Of a stretch of 64,000 nucleotides of DNA, positions 25,409 to 35,158 are shown in pieces. A model generated the notes under the pieces. The model was not told the DNA's origin and made no database searches. It saw nothing but the letters and a program-made list of their open reading frames with translations. This DNA is from Oreohelix idahoensis (taxonomy: Eukaryota > Mollusca > Gastropoda > Stylommatophora > Oreohelicidae): NCBI GenBank assembly GCA_024509875.1, contig JAMPIV010008099.1:121711-185710 (forward strand), in the 5' to 3' direction. The stretch's first letter is position 1. The number at the start of each line of letters is the position of its first letter. Both the position numbers and the translations under genes were made by a program.

Positions 25409-25740
25409 AGAAGAAACAAAATAACGAAGTCGATGTAAAGCTTGGAATAAGACGTGTATTAATGAAAGAGATCGAAACTATGATGCAAGTAAAATATGTT
25501 GGATATTTAAAGGAAGATAACACTGTATTCAGAACTATAACAGAAGGGACGTTTGAAGGCATGCGGACAAGAGAACGATAGTCTTACATAACGTGGGAAA
25601 ATGACACCAAGAAATGTGCACAAAACAGCGTGTGCCATTTATGTAAGAAACAGAAAGTGTAGATCTATCACAGCCGTCATTCGCTGCGGAGATGACACGT
25701 AATCTTATCGGATGTTTTTGACGTGCCCCAAAGAGAAGAT
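25405..25740 (+). mobile_element. decayed LINE fragment
   Basis: The frame holds Met-Lys-Glu-Ile-Glu ... Val-Lys-Tyr-Val-Gly-Tyr, then Trp-Glu-Asn-Asp-Thr-Lys after a stop. This matches the layout of the fragment at 2110-2650 (Arg-Glu-Ile-Glu ... Lys-Tyr-Phe-Gly-His; Trp-Glu-Asp-Asn-Ile-Lys). Like that one it abuts a (TA)n tract, but here at its 5' side. Several stops show it is dead. Confidence 0.6.
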
Positions 25741-26239
25741 ATAAAGCGTTAAGAAATATTAATTAAAACAGGAAGAAATTTATTGTGGGAGGTATGGGGT
25801 AAGCTGTAAGTTAGATCTGATCCATAGCGGCAACAATTTTAAATACCGCCCTCATTCCAAGCAACAACAAAAAATTTAAATGTACATATTTTTTTCGAAC
25901 TTGTGAACTTGCAGTGACTGAAGTCCTGTCTGCCTAACCTTCAATTCTCGCAAATTCGAACAATTTTTCGAGTTCCAAGAAAGTATGCCTCTGAGAAGGT
26001 TTCTCGTTGACGAACAGGTTCATGAGAGCAATCACCGTTTGGTAGTATGTACTCACTTACTTACTTAGTCGTTCCTCTTCTACCCTGGGGTGTAGAGGTT
26101 TGCCAGAAAGAACGCCATACTGTCGTATCGGCTGTCTTCCTCCTGGTCTGGTTCCAATCTAGTCCTTGGTCCTTCAGGGATTGTCTAATTTTGTCCTACC
26201 AGCGAATTCTGGGTCGTGCTGGAGGTCTGGATCCCTGAC
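25741..26239. other. non-coding DNA, nothing recognised
   Basis: AT-rich sequence passing into LINE-derived DNA near 26060. No intact coding region. Confidence 0.4.
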
Positions 26240-26830
26240 TCTTGGTTTCCCATATTTATCGGGGTAGCCGATCTTCTTGCATTCTGCAGACATGGCCAAA
26301 CTATCGTAGTTGGGACTGTTCTACTTGGGTCTGCAGACATGGCCAAACTACCGTAGTTGGGACTGTTCTACTTGGGTCTGCAGACATGGCCAAACTACCG
26401 TAGTTGGGACTGTTCTACTTGGGTCTGCAGACATGGCCAAACTATCGTAGTTGGGACTGTTCTACTTGGGTCTGCATGGGCTGTGTTTTGAGGCCTTGCC
26501 TTATTGTCTGATTGCGAACCATGTCTCTTCTTGTTACTTCAACCACCTTCTTTAGATACCTCATTTCTGAGGTTTGAAGCTGGCTTTTGCGGGTTGTAGT
26601 CATTGTCCATGATTGGCATCCATATGCCAAGACTGAGACATATGTCGTATACAGCCACCTTCGTCCTCTTGCCAATCTCTCTTTTGCTGAGGAATTCTCG
26701 ATTTATAGCATGAAAAAGTCTCCCAGCTGCCGCTCTTCGGCTAGCCAACTCTTCTTCGATGCCTTCCTTCCAGTCTATGATAGACAAGCATGTACTCACA
26801 CGTGGAAAACAGTGGGGATAAAACACTTTT
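26060..26830 (-). mobile_element. LINE fragment with a 47-bp internal tandem expansion
   Basis: On the minus strand two frames read Ala-Ala-Ala-Gly-Arg-Leu-Phe-His-Ala-Ile, then Leu-Tyr-Thr-Thr-Tyr-Val ... Leu-Ala-Tyr-Gly-Cys-Gln-Ser-Trp, Ser-Glu-Met-Arg-Tyr-Leu-Lys and Phe-Gly-His-Val-Cys-Arg-Met. These are consecutive landmarks after a LINE reverse transcriptase. A 47-bp segment containing 'ctgcagacatggccaaacta' is repeated four times at 26283-26476. As 47 is not a multiple of three, the expansion came after the copy had lost its function, or killed it. Confidence 0.75.
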
Positions 26831-27019
26831 GTTACTATACTTCGGCATGCAGATACTTCGAATTTTATATTGACCTTATGGTATATTTTTTTACAGAATA
26901 AGAAATCATTCCAATTTTGCTACTGATGAAAGAAAATTACATTTAAAAAAAAGCTGCTTAATGGCTCTCAAGAAAGTCAGCGATCACAGTTCGTTGTTAT
27001 CACGAAAGCACCGGCTTCA
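26831..27019. other. short AT-rich spacer
   Basis: No coding sequence or repeat recognised. Confidence 0.4.
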
Positions 27020-27135
27020 GACTAGTGATCTTCTTTGGTCCTTGACCACTGATTGACAGAGCAATCTGTCATCATCATGCCTGGTGGCGTCTTATAGGGT
27101 AGTAACAAACTGTCTCCATTGTGCTTGGTCGACAG
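27020..27135 (-). mobile_element. diverged SINE-like fragment
   Basis: On the minus strand 'ataagacgccaccaggcatg' and 'ggtcaaggaccaaagaagat' match the order of blocks in the SINE at 2392-2602 (gacgccactaggcgtaatgg, ctaaggacggaagaag). It is a partial copy. Confidence 0.55.
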
Positions 27136-27483
27136 CCATCCTTCATGTGGGTATAATGTGCTCAGCTTATGTTTAAAAAACAAAACAAACAAAAAAACAC
27201 CCCATTGGCGTAAATACTTGACATTAGGCATCTCCATTTCAGCTTCCATTGTTCATGTTAATTATCACATGTTCCTGTGCTTCACCGAAGAATCGTCTGT
27301 CGTAGGCATTTTCAGTAGATCTATATACGCTTGCATCGGACCTCAACATGGTAAACTGAAATTGGAAATGACAATGGAAATCCTTTAATCTTGCTTTATG
27401 CTAACTCAACATACAATAGTTTTATGTTGTTTAATTACTGGCGTGTTTTCCTCTTTGGATGTATGACTAGACCACAGGGTCTT
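27136..27483. other. non-coding DNA, nothing recognised
   Basis: An A-rich stretch near 27173-27200 and no recognisable gene or repeat. Confidence 0.4.
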
Positions 27484-27580
27484 ATATTTGGACATGCGCC
27501 CTAATATAACCCACGAACCTTGTGTCTGGGTTAAACGGGCGTGCTTTGTCAAGACGAGACAAAACTCCTATTTTTTTTTA
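27484..27580 (+). mobile_element. mini-retroposon copy, plus strand
   Basis: Begins TTATATTTGGACATGCGCCC, keeps the 'aacgggcgtg' block and ends in a T-rich then A-containing tail. The hairpin region is altered (tttgtcaagacgagacaaa) but still self-complementary in part. This is the most diverged copy in the window. Confidence 0.55.
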
Positions 27581-27837
27581 AAACCTTTAGATGTAGCGTT
27601 ACACAAGCTTAGGGCTCCCGCTCGTTCTAGTTTTTCAGAAACAGTTCTATTTTTAACAATGAGCCCCACAATCTTTTTGACGAGAAAAATCTGAGCTCTT
27701 AAAATGACGAATCTAGATACGTAATTAATAATTATCAATAATCTGATTATTATCAGTCGGATCACAGTCACTTCATATAGATAAGCTATATTAAATAAAT
27801 ATTATTACTATATAATACTATATAATAATTACTGTTG

Positions 27838-28092
27838 GGTAAAACGGAGCTATGTCATTTTACTGTAAGTCTATCCTTACGTTTATTTAAAAACAGAACT
27901 TTGTCATTTTATAGTATGTCTATTGGAATGTTTATTTTAAAAACAGAGCTGTGTTATTTTACTGTGTGTCTGTTTGCACGTTTATTTAAAAACAGAAATT
28001 TGTCATTTTACAGTATGTCTATTTGAATGTTTATTTTAAAAGCAGAGCTGTGTCATTTTACTGTACGTCTATTCGTACGTTTATTTTAAATA
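27838..28092. repeat. ~55-bp tandem repeat, four to five copies
   Basis: Each unit carries 'aaaacagagctgtgtcattt' + 'tactgtatgtctatt' + 'gtacgtttattt', alternating slightly in length. No coding meaning is evident. Confidence 0.85.
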
Positions 28093-28995
28093 ACGTAACA
28101 AAGCCTCTTTGTCAAGACGGAACAACACCAAAGAAGTAATAACAATAGAAGAAGCGTATTTTTTCATATTCATAATTATAAGATACTTACAGAACAATGC
28201 AACTGTAGTCCGTAATATTGCTCTTAACATTGCTTGAAACTGAGACCGTCACGTGTCGCAGAATTACTTAAATCATGTTAGATTTGGTGTTAGATTGAAC
28301 ATATGGAAAAATGAGACATTTGTTGCATCGTATTACCAGTTTTTCTACCTCTTGACCTGCTTTCTGTTAGATATTTCATTATAAGTAGAATCTTGGAGCT
28401 TTAGAGTTATAAAATGTTATTGTCTCGTCAACATGTGAAGTTTTACAACTTCAACGCTTCAATAGAAAGTTAGTAGAGGCTTACGGGTAGTTGTACATTA
28501 AAGCAAATTATTTCCACCGGAGTTGGGTATGTCCAGAGTCAAAGGAGGGAGAGACATGGATCAGCAGAATGTCACGAATGACAGCGACATTCAGAAGATT
28601 AGCAAAAGTAAAGTTGTCGTCATATGTCAATTCTAGGGATGCTAAGAATCAATTCTCTCCTCAAATGTCTGTCTTTTGAGGGTTCCAATCTTTCAGATAG
28701 TGGCTGTTTTCTTGGTAATCTTGTCATCATCTTCATGTTTCCTCCTAACGGAGCATGAAACCACCACTACAGCTGATCCCCTTTTATGAAGCCTACACAA
28801 AGCATTAGATGATCTTACAGCTGTGATTTCTGTAGCTGTTAGTTCTACAAGATGAGGTGGCCAGCTCCACACACACAACGGCATATTTGTCATCTTGGAC
28901 GACATGCATGAGGGGCCTGTAGTTCTATTCTTACTTTGTCTCGTAAGAGTTCCCCGATAGTTACACGGGGCTCATCTTGTCTTACAAAACCATAT
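28093..28995. other. non-coding DNA, nothing recognised
   Basis: Open frames of 60-70 codons exist at 28491 (+) and 28905 (-), but neither has a recognisable domain, and both fit chance in this composition. Confidence 0.35.
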
Positions 28996-29206
<211 letters not shown>

Positions 29207-29539
29207 TCTTGTATTTCTATTTCTAACATACTATACACTACAGACAGCCATATTGTTAGAGGCGACTAAGGTGAGATCATGTAAATGAAATCGTTTAAAA
29301 AACTACCATTACAAGAGCACGTGGAATGGGATTGCGCAAGTTTTTAGCAAAGGCGCCACGTGCAGACATGGCTCCATGCCCCTCAAAGAACAACTTAAAT
29401 AAAGTTTTAGAAATGTTGCAATGAATTTGACTCTCTTTAGCACACAGGATAATGTCAGCTAATTCTGGACAGATTAGTATTCCGTTCTGAGCTATATTAA
29501 GTCAATGCTCTTGTTTCTCGGGCAATTCATTGATCTCAC

Positions 29540-29880
29540 TTCACGAATATTGATGACAAGAACCTGACAAGTGCCAATGGAACAAGAGATGACAAGAACC
29601 TGACAAGTGCCAATGGAACAAGAGATGACAAGAACCTGACAAGTGCCAATGGAACAAGAGATGATAAGAACCTGACAAATGCCAATGGAACAAGAGATGA
29701 CAAGAACCTGACAAGTGCCAATGGAACAAGAGATGACAAGAACCTTACAAGTGCCAATGGAACAAGAGATAAGACGACAATACTGGCGTTGTGTTGGACA
29801 CAAGTTGAGGAAAAGTGTCGATAAGTATTACAAAGCAGTTCTTATTTCAGAATCTTCAGGGCAGGAGATGAAGAGGTTGA
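29540..29880 (+). mobile_element. LINE 3' fragment with a six-fold 36-bp repeat
   Basis: A 36-bp unit ('gatgacaagaacctgacaag' + 'tgccaatggaacaaga') is repeated about six times at 29551-29770. It joins in frame to Arg-Arg-Gln-Tyr-Trp-Arg-Cys-Val-Gly-His-Lys-Leu-Arg-Lys-Ser, the same place in the LINE as the Arg-Trp-Arg-Trp-Ile-Gly segment at 18050. One unit is present in the fragment at 17948-18275, so the other copies arose here. The period is a multiple of three (12 residues). Confidence 0.7.
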
Positions 29881-29881
29881 C

Positions 29882-30392
29882 CTTCTTCTTCTTCTTCTTC
29901 TTCTTCTGCGTTCAGTTTGTAGTCATGCTAAATCTGCAGGCCTGTCGCCAGGACGAAGTCCACAGTCTTTACCAGGTCGGCGCGGCAGCCCCATAGCTTC
30001 TGCTCGAGCTCAGCACCCCTTGGCCAGGTCGCACGTCGCGGTTCATCATGGGTTGGACAGGTCTGGAGAATGTGTTCTGGGGTCTGGATTCCTGTTCCGC
30101 ATGGGCATTCATTTGTGTGGGATATCTTGAGGCGATAGAGATATCCTAGTAATCTGCAGTGGCCGGTTCTCAGGCGGAACATTGTGGTCTGTTGGTATCT
30201 GTTTAGATGGTGTATTGGGTCATCTCTGCTGTATGTATCCCCTTCCTCCTTCCACTGATTTTTGTACTTATTGTGGATGATGGTTTTTGCTTCCCGATAC
30301 GGCAATGGATGGCTGTATTGTTCCATTTTACTGCCACTTCTTGATAGAGCATCTGCTTTCTCATTACCAGCAATTCCACAATGGGAGGGTGT
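29882..30392 (-). mobile_element. LINE fragment encoding the end of an RNase H domain
   Basis: On the minus strand a 155-codon frame opens at Pro-Ser-His-Cys-Gly-Ile-Ala-Gly-Asn-Glu-Lys-Ala-Asp-Ala-Leu, the last catalytic motif of LINE-type RNase H. It runs through a His/Cys-containing tail (Cys-Pro-Cys-Gly ... His-Ile-Leu-Gln-Thr-Cys) to a TAG stop near 29928. A (GAA)n tail ends it at 29882. The 5' break lies just before the RNase H His. The fragment at 42714-43430 carries the earlier part of the same kind of domain and stops at almost the same point. Confidence 0.8.
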
Positions 30393-32341
30393 CACGTAGG
30401 GTTTATATTCATTTAATTTCCTACATCTTCTTCCTATTCTTTCACCCGAATTCTCTCTTTTATTATCTCTGTATTTCCTTTTTTTCCTGTATATTTTTCA
30501 TCCATTCGTTTTGCGAATATTATTTTCATATAATTCGCAAACTTTACCTGTTTTCCTTTCTCTAAAACTGAGAATCGCACCTGGGTGGTATTGCGTACAT
30601 GTCAGTCGCGCTGGTCGGATGATAGGCGTGAATTTACAGCATTCGCTAGACATTCGTCTGAGGGTCTCTGGCCTGGGGCGTGAAAATTCACCCGAGGGAC
30701 ATGGAAAGTAGACAGAGAGTCTGCATTTCAGTAAACGCATGAGGTTTTTCGTCAGGAAAAACCCGGCTTAGCGTGAAAATCCACTCCGCACTGCAGACGG
30801 TGGTCTGAGATTTGCAACTCATGCAAGCCCTCGGCCACTGATGGCTGTTACGTCACGCGATAAGCGGACGAAGGTGTTATACGGACAGGGAGACTATTTC
30901 GCTTGGCGAAATAAGATTAGGATCCTGTGTCCGATTTTAAAGATATTGGCCAAGTTTGAAACTTTAATTTCATTCTCGCTCATAGACTCACAGTAGATAG
31001 GTTGCTCGTAAACAGAATAGCTGTTAGCGAAGATCTCAGTTTGTTTCGGCAATTTGTCGAACTTCTAGACTTCCAGAAATATTTTCAGCATTTTATTCTT
31101 AAGTTGTGCGACTACCTGTAATTCTGTGGTTGAGGTAATTAATATGATAGATATATAGATTTTGTGAGTGTTAAAGTGTTTAATCGCTTAATTCATTTTA
31201 ATCTATTTCTTTAGCGCAGAAGAGAAATAAAGTGGTAGGCTATTATATTTTCTAGGGAAGCATTCAGTGGAAAGCAGAATAAAATTAAAATTTCTAGCTT
31301 ATAACGGCAATTGTAGCTATTTATGAATTTAATTTAACAACTAATACTCAGTCGAGTGTATTTTTCTAAACTAACGTATAAACTCTAGAATCGAGCCTCA
31401 TGAATGGTGACGGAATACGCACGTGTTCCTAATTCATGAGGATTGCTGATTTTTAAATATAACTTACGTCACGGGAAGTTTAAATGATAAGCAAAGCTCT
31501 CTGCTTGCAAGTTTAAATGTAAGTTATAACCAGTACAGATTCTGTTTATTATATTATATGTGTTATTTTTCCTCCACACAGTGAAAGTTTTGGGGTGACC
31601 CTAACTTTACCAGCACCTAGTAGTAGTTTCCATACTTGTGAAGAAATAGACAGTCCTTATTTTGAACCACGTGGGTTTCTTAAGTACCACTGGTCTAAAC
31701 AGTGCATATGCAACCCGAGTTAGCCAGAAATACTATATCCCAATAACGGGTTTTCAAAGACTGTAATGATAAATACTGGACCTTGGAGCCAGATCTTAAT
31801 TTCTTCTAGAAAAACTCTACGTAATTTTTCTGCCTGGTGGCGCGAAATACTTCAAGTATTAACTAACATTTCCCGACTATATATATATATATTTTTGTGG
31901 ACAAATCTGTGGTGTGACTAAAGTGAATCCTATACTGAGGGAAGGCACCGACCTGACATTCATCATTTTTAGAAACCTACGCTATTGACACTGTGCTCTG
32001 CTAACTCCCGCGCCTGGAATAATTGTTAGGTGACTTAATCAGACATTTGAACAAATTTGCACACCCAAGTAGTCGTTCCCGGAGACTCCGAGTTAAATAC
32101 GTCTTTTGGAACTGGGGACTTCTTGGCAGAAGACTGCATTTTTTTGAGTCTGTGTGAAAATCTAAAATCAGTGTGTTCCAAGAGGCAGCGAGCAAAGTCG
32201 TGAGTACCTGTATGAGAGGCCATGGCGGAATGAATGAGTGTACGCTGGTTTGAGTGATATTTTCACTATTATATCTTTGACACCCTGTTGCTGTCCTATT
32301 TGTTTTTTCAATCTGCATAATTTGTTGCTAAGGCTAGAGTT
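30393..32341. other. non-coding DNA left of element 1
   Basis: AT-rich DNA with no recognisable gene. A few short inverted segments near 31430-31520 ('taacttacgtc', 'gtaagttataac') might be remnants of an inverted repeat. A short TA run occurs near 31880. Confidence 0.4.
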
Positions 32342-33856
32342 TGTTGCGTGCATATTTTGACGCACATATTACAAAAATCGATATGGCTATTTAATATGGG
32401 AAAAATATAGACATTCATTCATTTGTGTATGAAAATGCTGTCTATGGTAAAAGCGAGAGAATCCATGTTTGATTCACACTTTTGATTATAGGAGTAATCG
32501 TTCTGGATATTGATCCGGCGCAAGGATATTGCGCTTACGTTTGTACTTATTTTTTAGGGCCAGAAAATATATTAATTTGCTTATTGTGTTTATGGCCTGA
32601 ATTCATATGTATTACATATTATTAGTACAAGTAGAATCAGTCCTATATTGTATATTTTGGATGGGTAGGAGGGACTAGATTCTTGTTATTCCGGTCTAGC
32701 GGAAGTATGAGTTGTCTTGACAAGTCGTGATGAGTTCCGATGTACCGTGATAATGGCGGGTACGCACTTTTCAAAGGGCTGGTAGATTCTTAAGGAAATA
32801 TGATTCATGAAGTGGTTTTCTTCTAAAGGAGATGGTATCTCTACTATAGTTTATGTTAGAGACTCTCCTAAGGTACGGTACAATGTATAATTCGGACTCC
32901 ATGTATTGCCAGACCCTATTTTGATGATCTCATGTCGATTCGACCTAGATGGAACATTGTGCTTCGTATCGCTAGGGTCGTGTTTTGTATCGACGAAGAT
33001 GACAGACTTTCCTGCAGCGGTTATGGCTACGTGAATTAACCTGATCACCGTAGAGCTGTATGGAAACATTTATGAAATCATTTATATACCCATTATAAAT
33101 TAACTCTGGCTTATATTCTCCTTCCTATGAATGAGTGAACGACAACTCAGGGAGGCAGCCATGTTAGATTTCGGTCATCATATGTTTTGATCACTGCCAA
33201 GAGAACAGATTATTTATCCTATTATCGGACAGTGACAGGGAGATCTCAATCTTGCTAGAAACCCCCTCTTTCGTGGTTTCATAATATATACTACAAACTA
33301 TGGACGTCAAGTAACTTTAGTTATTTACCGATCTGCCTTCACTGACGCGTTTAGTCAGATAGGGGGATGCGGCCATAATGTATCATGACATTGAACTTTT
33401 GATGTACTGCCCATTATTTCTGAATGTGTCATGACTTCAGATCTGCTATGTATACCTACAAATTGATATGTCAACATACCATGATGTACTCGTATGTCCC
33501 AGTGTGTACGTCTGAATAAATTGAGTAAACAAAGATTCCAGCAGTCTGCATTGGTGCCTTGTAGACACAAGTGTATGAGTGGTTATATTGGTCAGCACAC
33601 GAACAGTACACCATTCGCGGTAATCACACTCTACACTTCTACTTCATACATACACCATCCTGCGTCGGTTGAAGTGACCAAGTTTAGGGCCTGCTTCCCC
33701 TGGAGCCTTTGCCTTCCCTAACTCAGGACTAGGGTGAGTTACCCATTTACAGCTGGGTAGACTGGAGCATGCCTGATCTCAACAACACACCACTCTTCCT
33801 TACAGAGCATACAGACTGACACTTTACAGAGTGGAAAGAAGAAAAGAAACTTTACA
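32342..33856 (+). repeat. 5' LTR of element 1
   Basis: Starts TGTTGCGTGC, ends AAACTTTACA. Near its end (about 33660-33770) it holds, in reverse orientation, a SINE core: 'ttccctaactcaggactagg' and 'acccatttacagctgggtag', as found at 10870-10935. The same piece is in the 3' LTR, so it was part of the element before this insertion. Confidence 0.95.
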
Positions 33857-33857
33857 G

Positions 33858-33875
33858 TGGCGAGCCAGATTCCTG
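33858..33875 (+). promoter_or_regulatory. putative primer binding site of element 1
   Basis: TGGCGAGCCAGATTCCTG starts one base after the 5' LTR. It begins TGG, complementary to a tRNA CCA end, and is in the right place. Which tRNA is not determined. Confidence 0.7.
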
Positions 33876-35158
33876 GGTCCAGCTTACGCAGTTTTGTGTT
33901 GAGAATCACAGTTTACAGCTGAAAGAACATTTGTTTGAACACATCAACACCAGTAGGACAGCTATACAGTCGATGTCAGCTTGACCTGTATTACCGATAG
34001 GATGCTGTATCTAGGTCAGCGCTTGTTGACAGTTTTTCGCTGTACAGACAGTATTACACAGGACAGTGGTATCAAGTGTAGAAAATATCTGGAGCAGTAT
34101 TGTTGACATTTCTCAACGTACAGAAGAATCACAGTGTTGTTGAACATAAAGTGCATAGTTCATCGTTGGATCTTCATATGCTCAACAGAGAAAAATTGAC
34201 AGTGTAATAGTTTAAAATTAAATCTATTACTGAATAAAGTGGCAAGTTATTAGTATTAAAATAAACTGTGCCTGCTTTACAACACTATACCTGCAACACA
34301 TTCCATTCATGACATAAATTATATTGTATGCTATATGCTATTTATGCTTACATGTTATTTGTTATGTATTAAATTAGTTTATGTTCTGTGTGACTAGTAC
34401 AAGGTATGCCGAGTGACATTGGTCTGGTACTAGTATTCTATAGGTACACATTTTCTTAATTGGAAATTTGTTAGCAACAATTTGCTGCTATTTCTGTTAG
34501 TTGTGATGAGGTGTTCTTTTCTTCGTTGTTTTTGTTAATAATTTTGTGTTCCTTAGTTTTGTTTGATTTGTTTGTATAATTGTAGGTCTCATCTTTTCTT
34601 TCATTTCAGTTTTTTACACCCTTATGTTTATACACTGTGGCGTTATTTGTCTTGTTATATTATGGCAGTTATCATCACGGTTTCTGTGATCATTTTTTTT
34701 CATTTCTCCTATTTAATTTAATTTGATCTCTGCAAATGTGTTCATATTGTCTTTTCTTGTTTGTCCTTTGTAATGTCTTTAGTTGACATATGACGTATAG
34801 TGGTATACACTGATAGTATAGTACAGATCAGTACTTTATGATTGTTATTGTTATAAAACAAAATGTACAAGACCTTTGTAAGGCTTGTCTCCCAAAGTGA
34901 TTGGTAAAGGGAAATATTTTTTCCACAGGTACTCAAGTGATCTTTGATTACATTGAGGTATACAAGACCTTTGTAAGGCTTGTCCCCACAGTATTTGAGA
35001 TACAGTTATTGTTGTCCACAGGTACTCAAGTTATCATTGGTTATTATAAACCATACAAGTTTGGACTAAGACTAAGTCTATGGTATAGACTTGTCTCCCA
35101 TTAAAGTGAAATAGGGTAATTTATTTACTTTTTCAGGTTTCTGATTTAAGAAGACAAT
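33876..35158 (+). other. element 1 leader with a 95-bp direct repeat
   Basis: A 1.3-kb untranslated leader. 'acaagacctttgtaaggctt' + 'gtc' occurs at about 34867 and 34962, and 'ccacaggtactcaagt' at about 34923 and 35017, giving a repeated block with a 95-base period. Just before the ORF, 'tttactttttcag' at about 35125-35137 resembles a splice acceptor. The function (RNA packaging, ribosome entry or splicing) is unknown. Confidence 0.65.

Noticed and set aside
32851..33721. Small ORFs inside the element 1 LTRs, duplicated at 41050-41920
   Set aside because: They are identical only because LTRs are identical; no recognisable domain and no env-like features.
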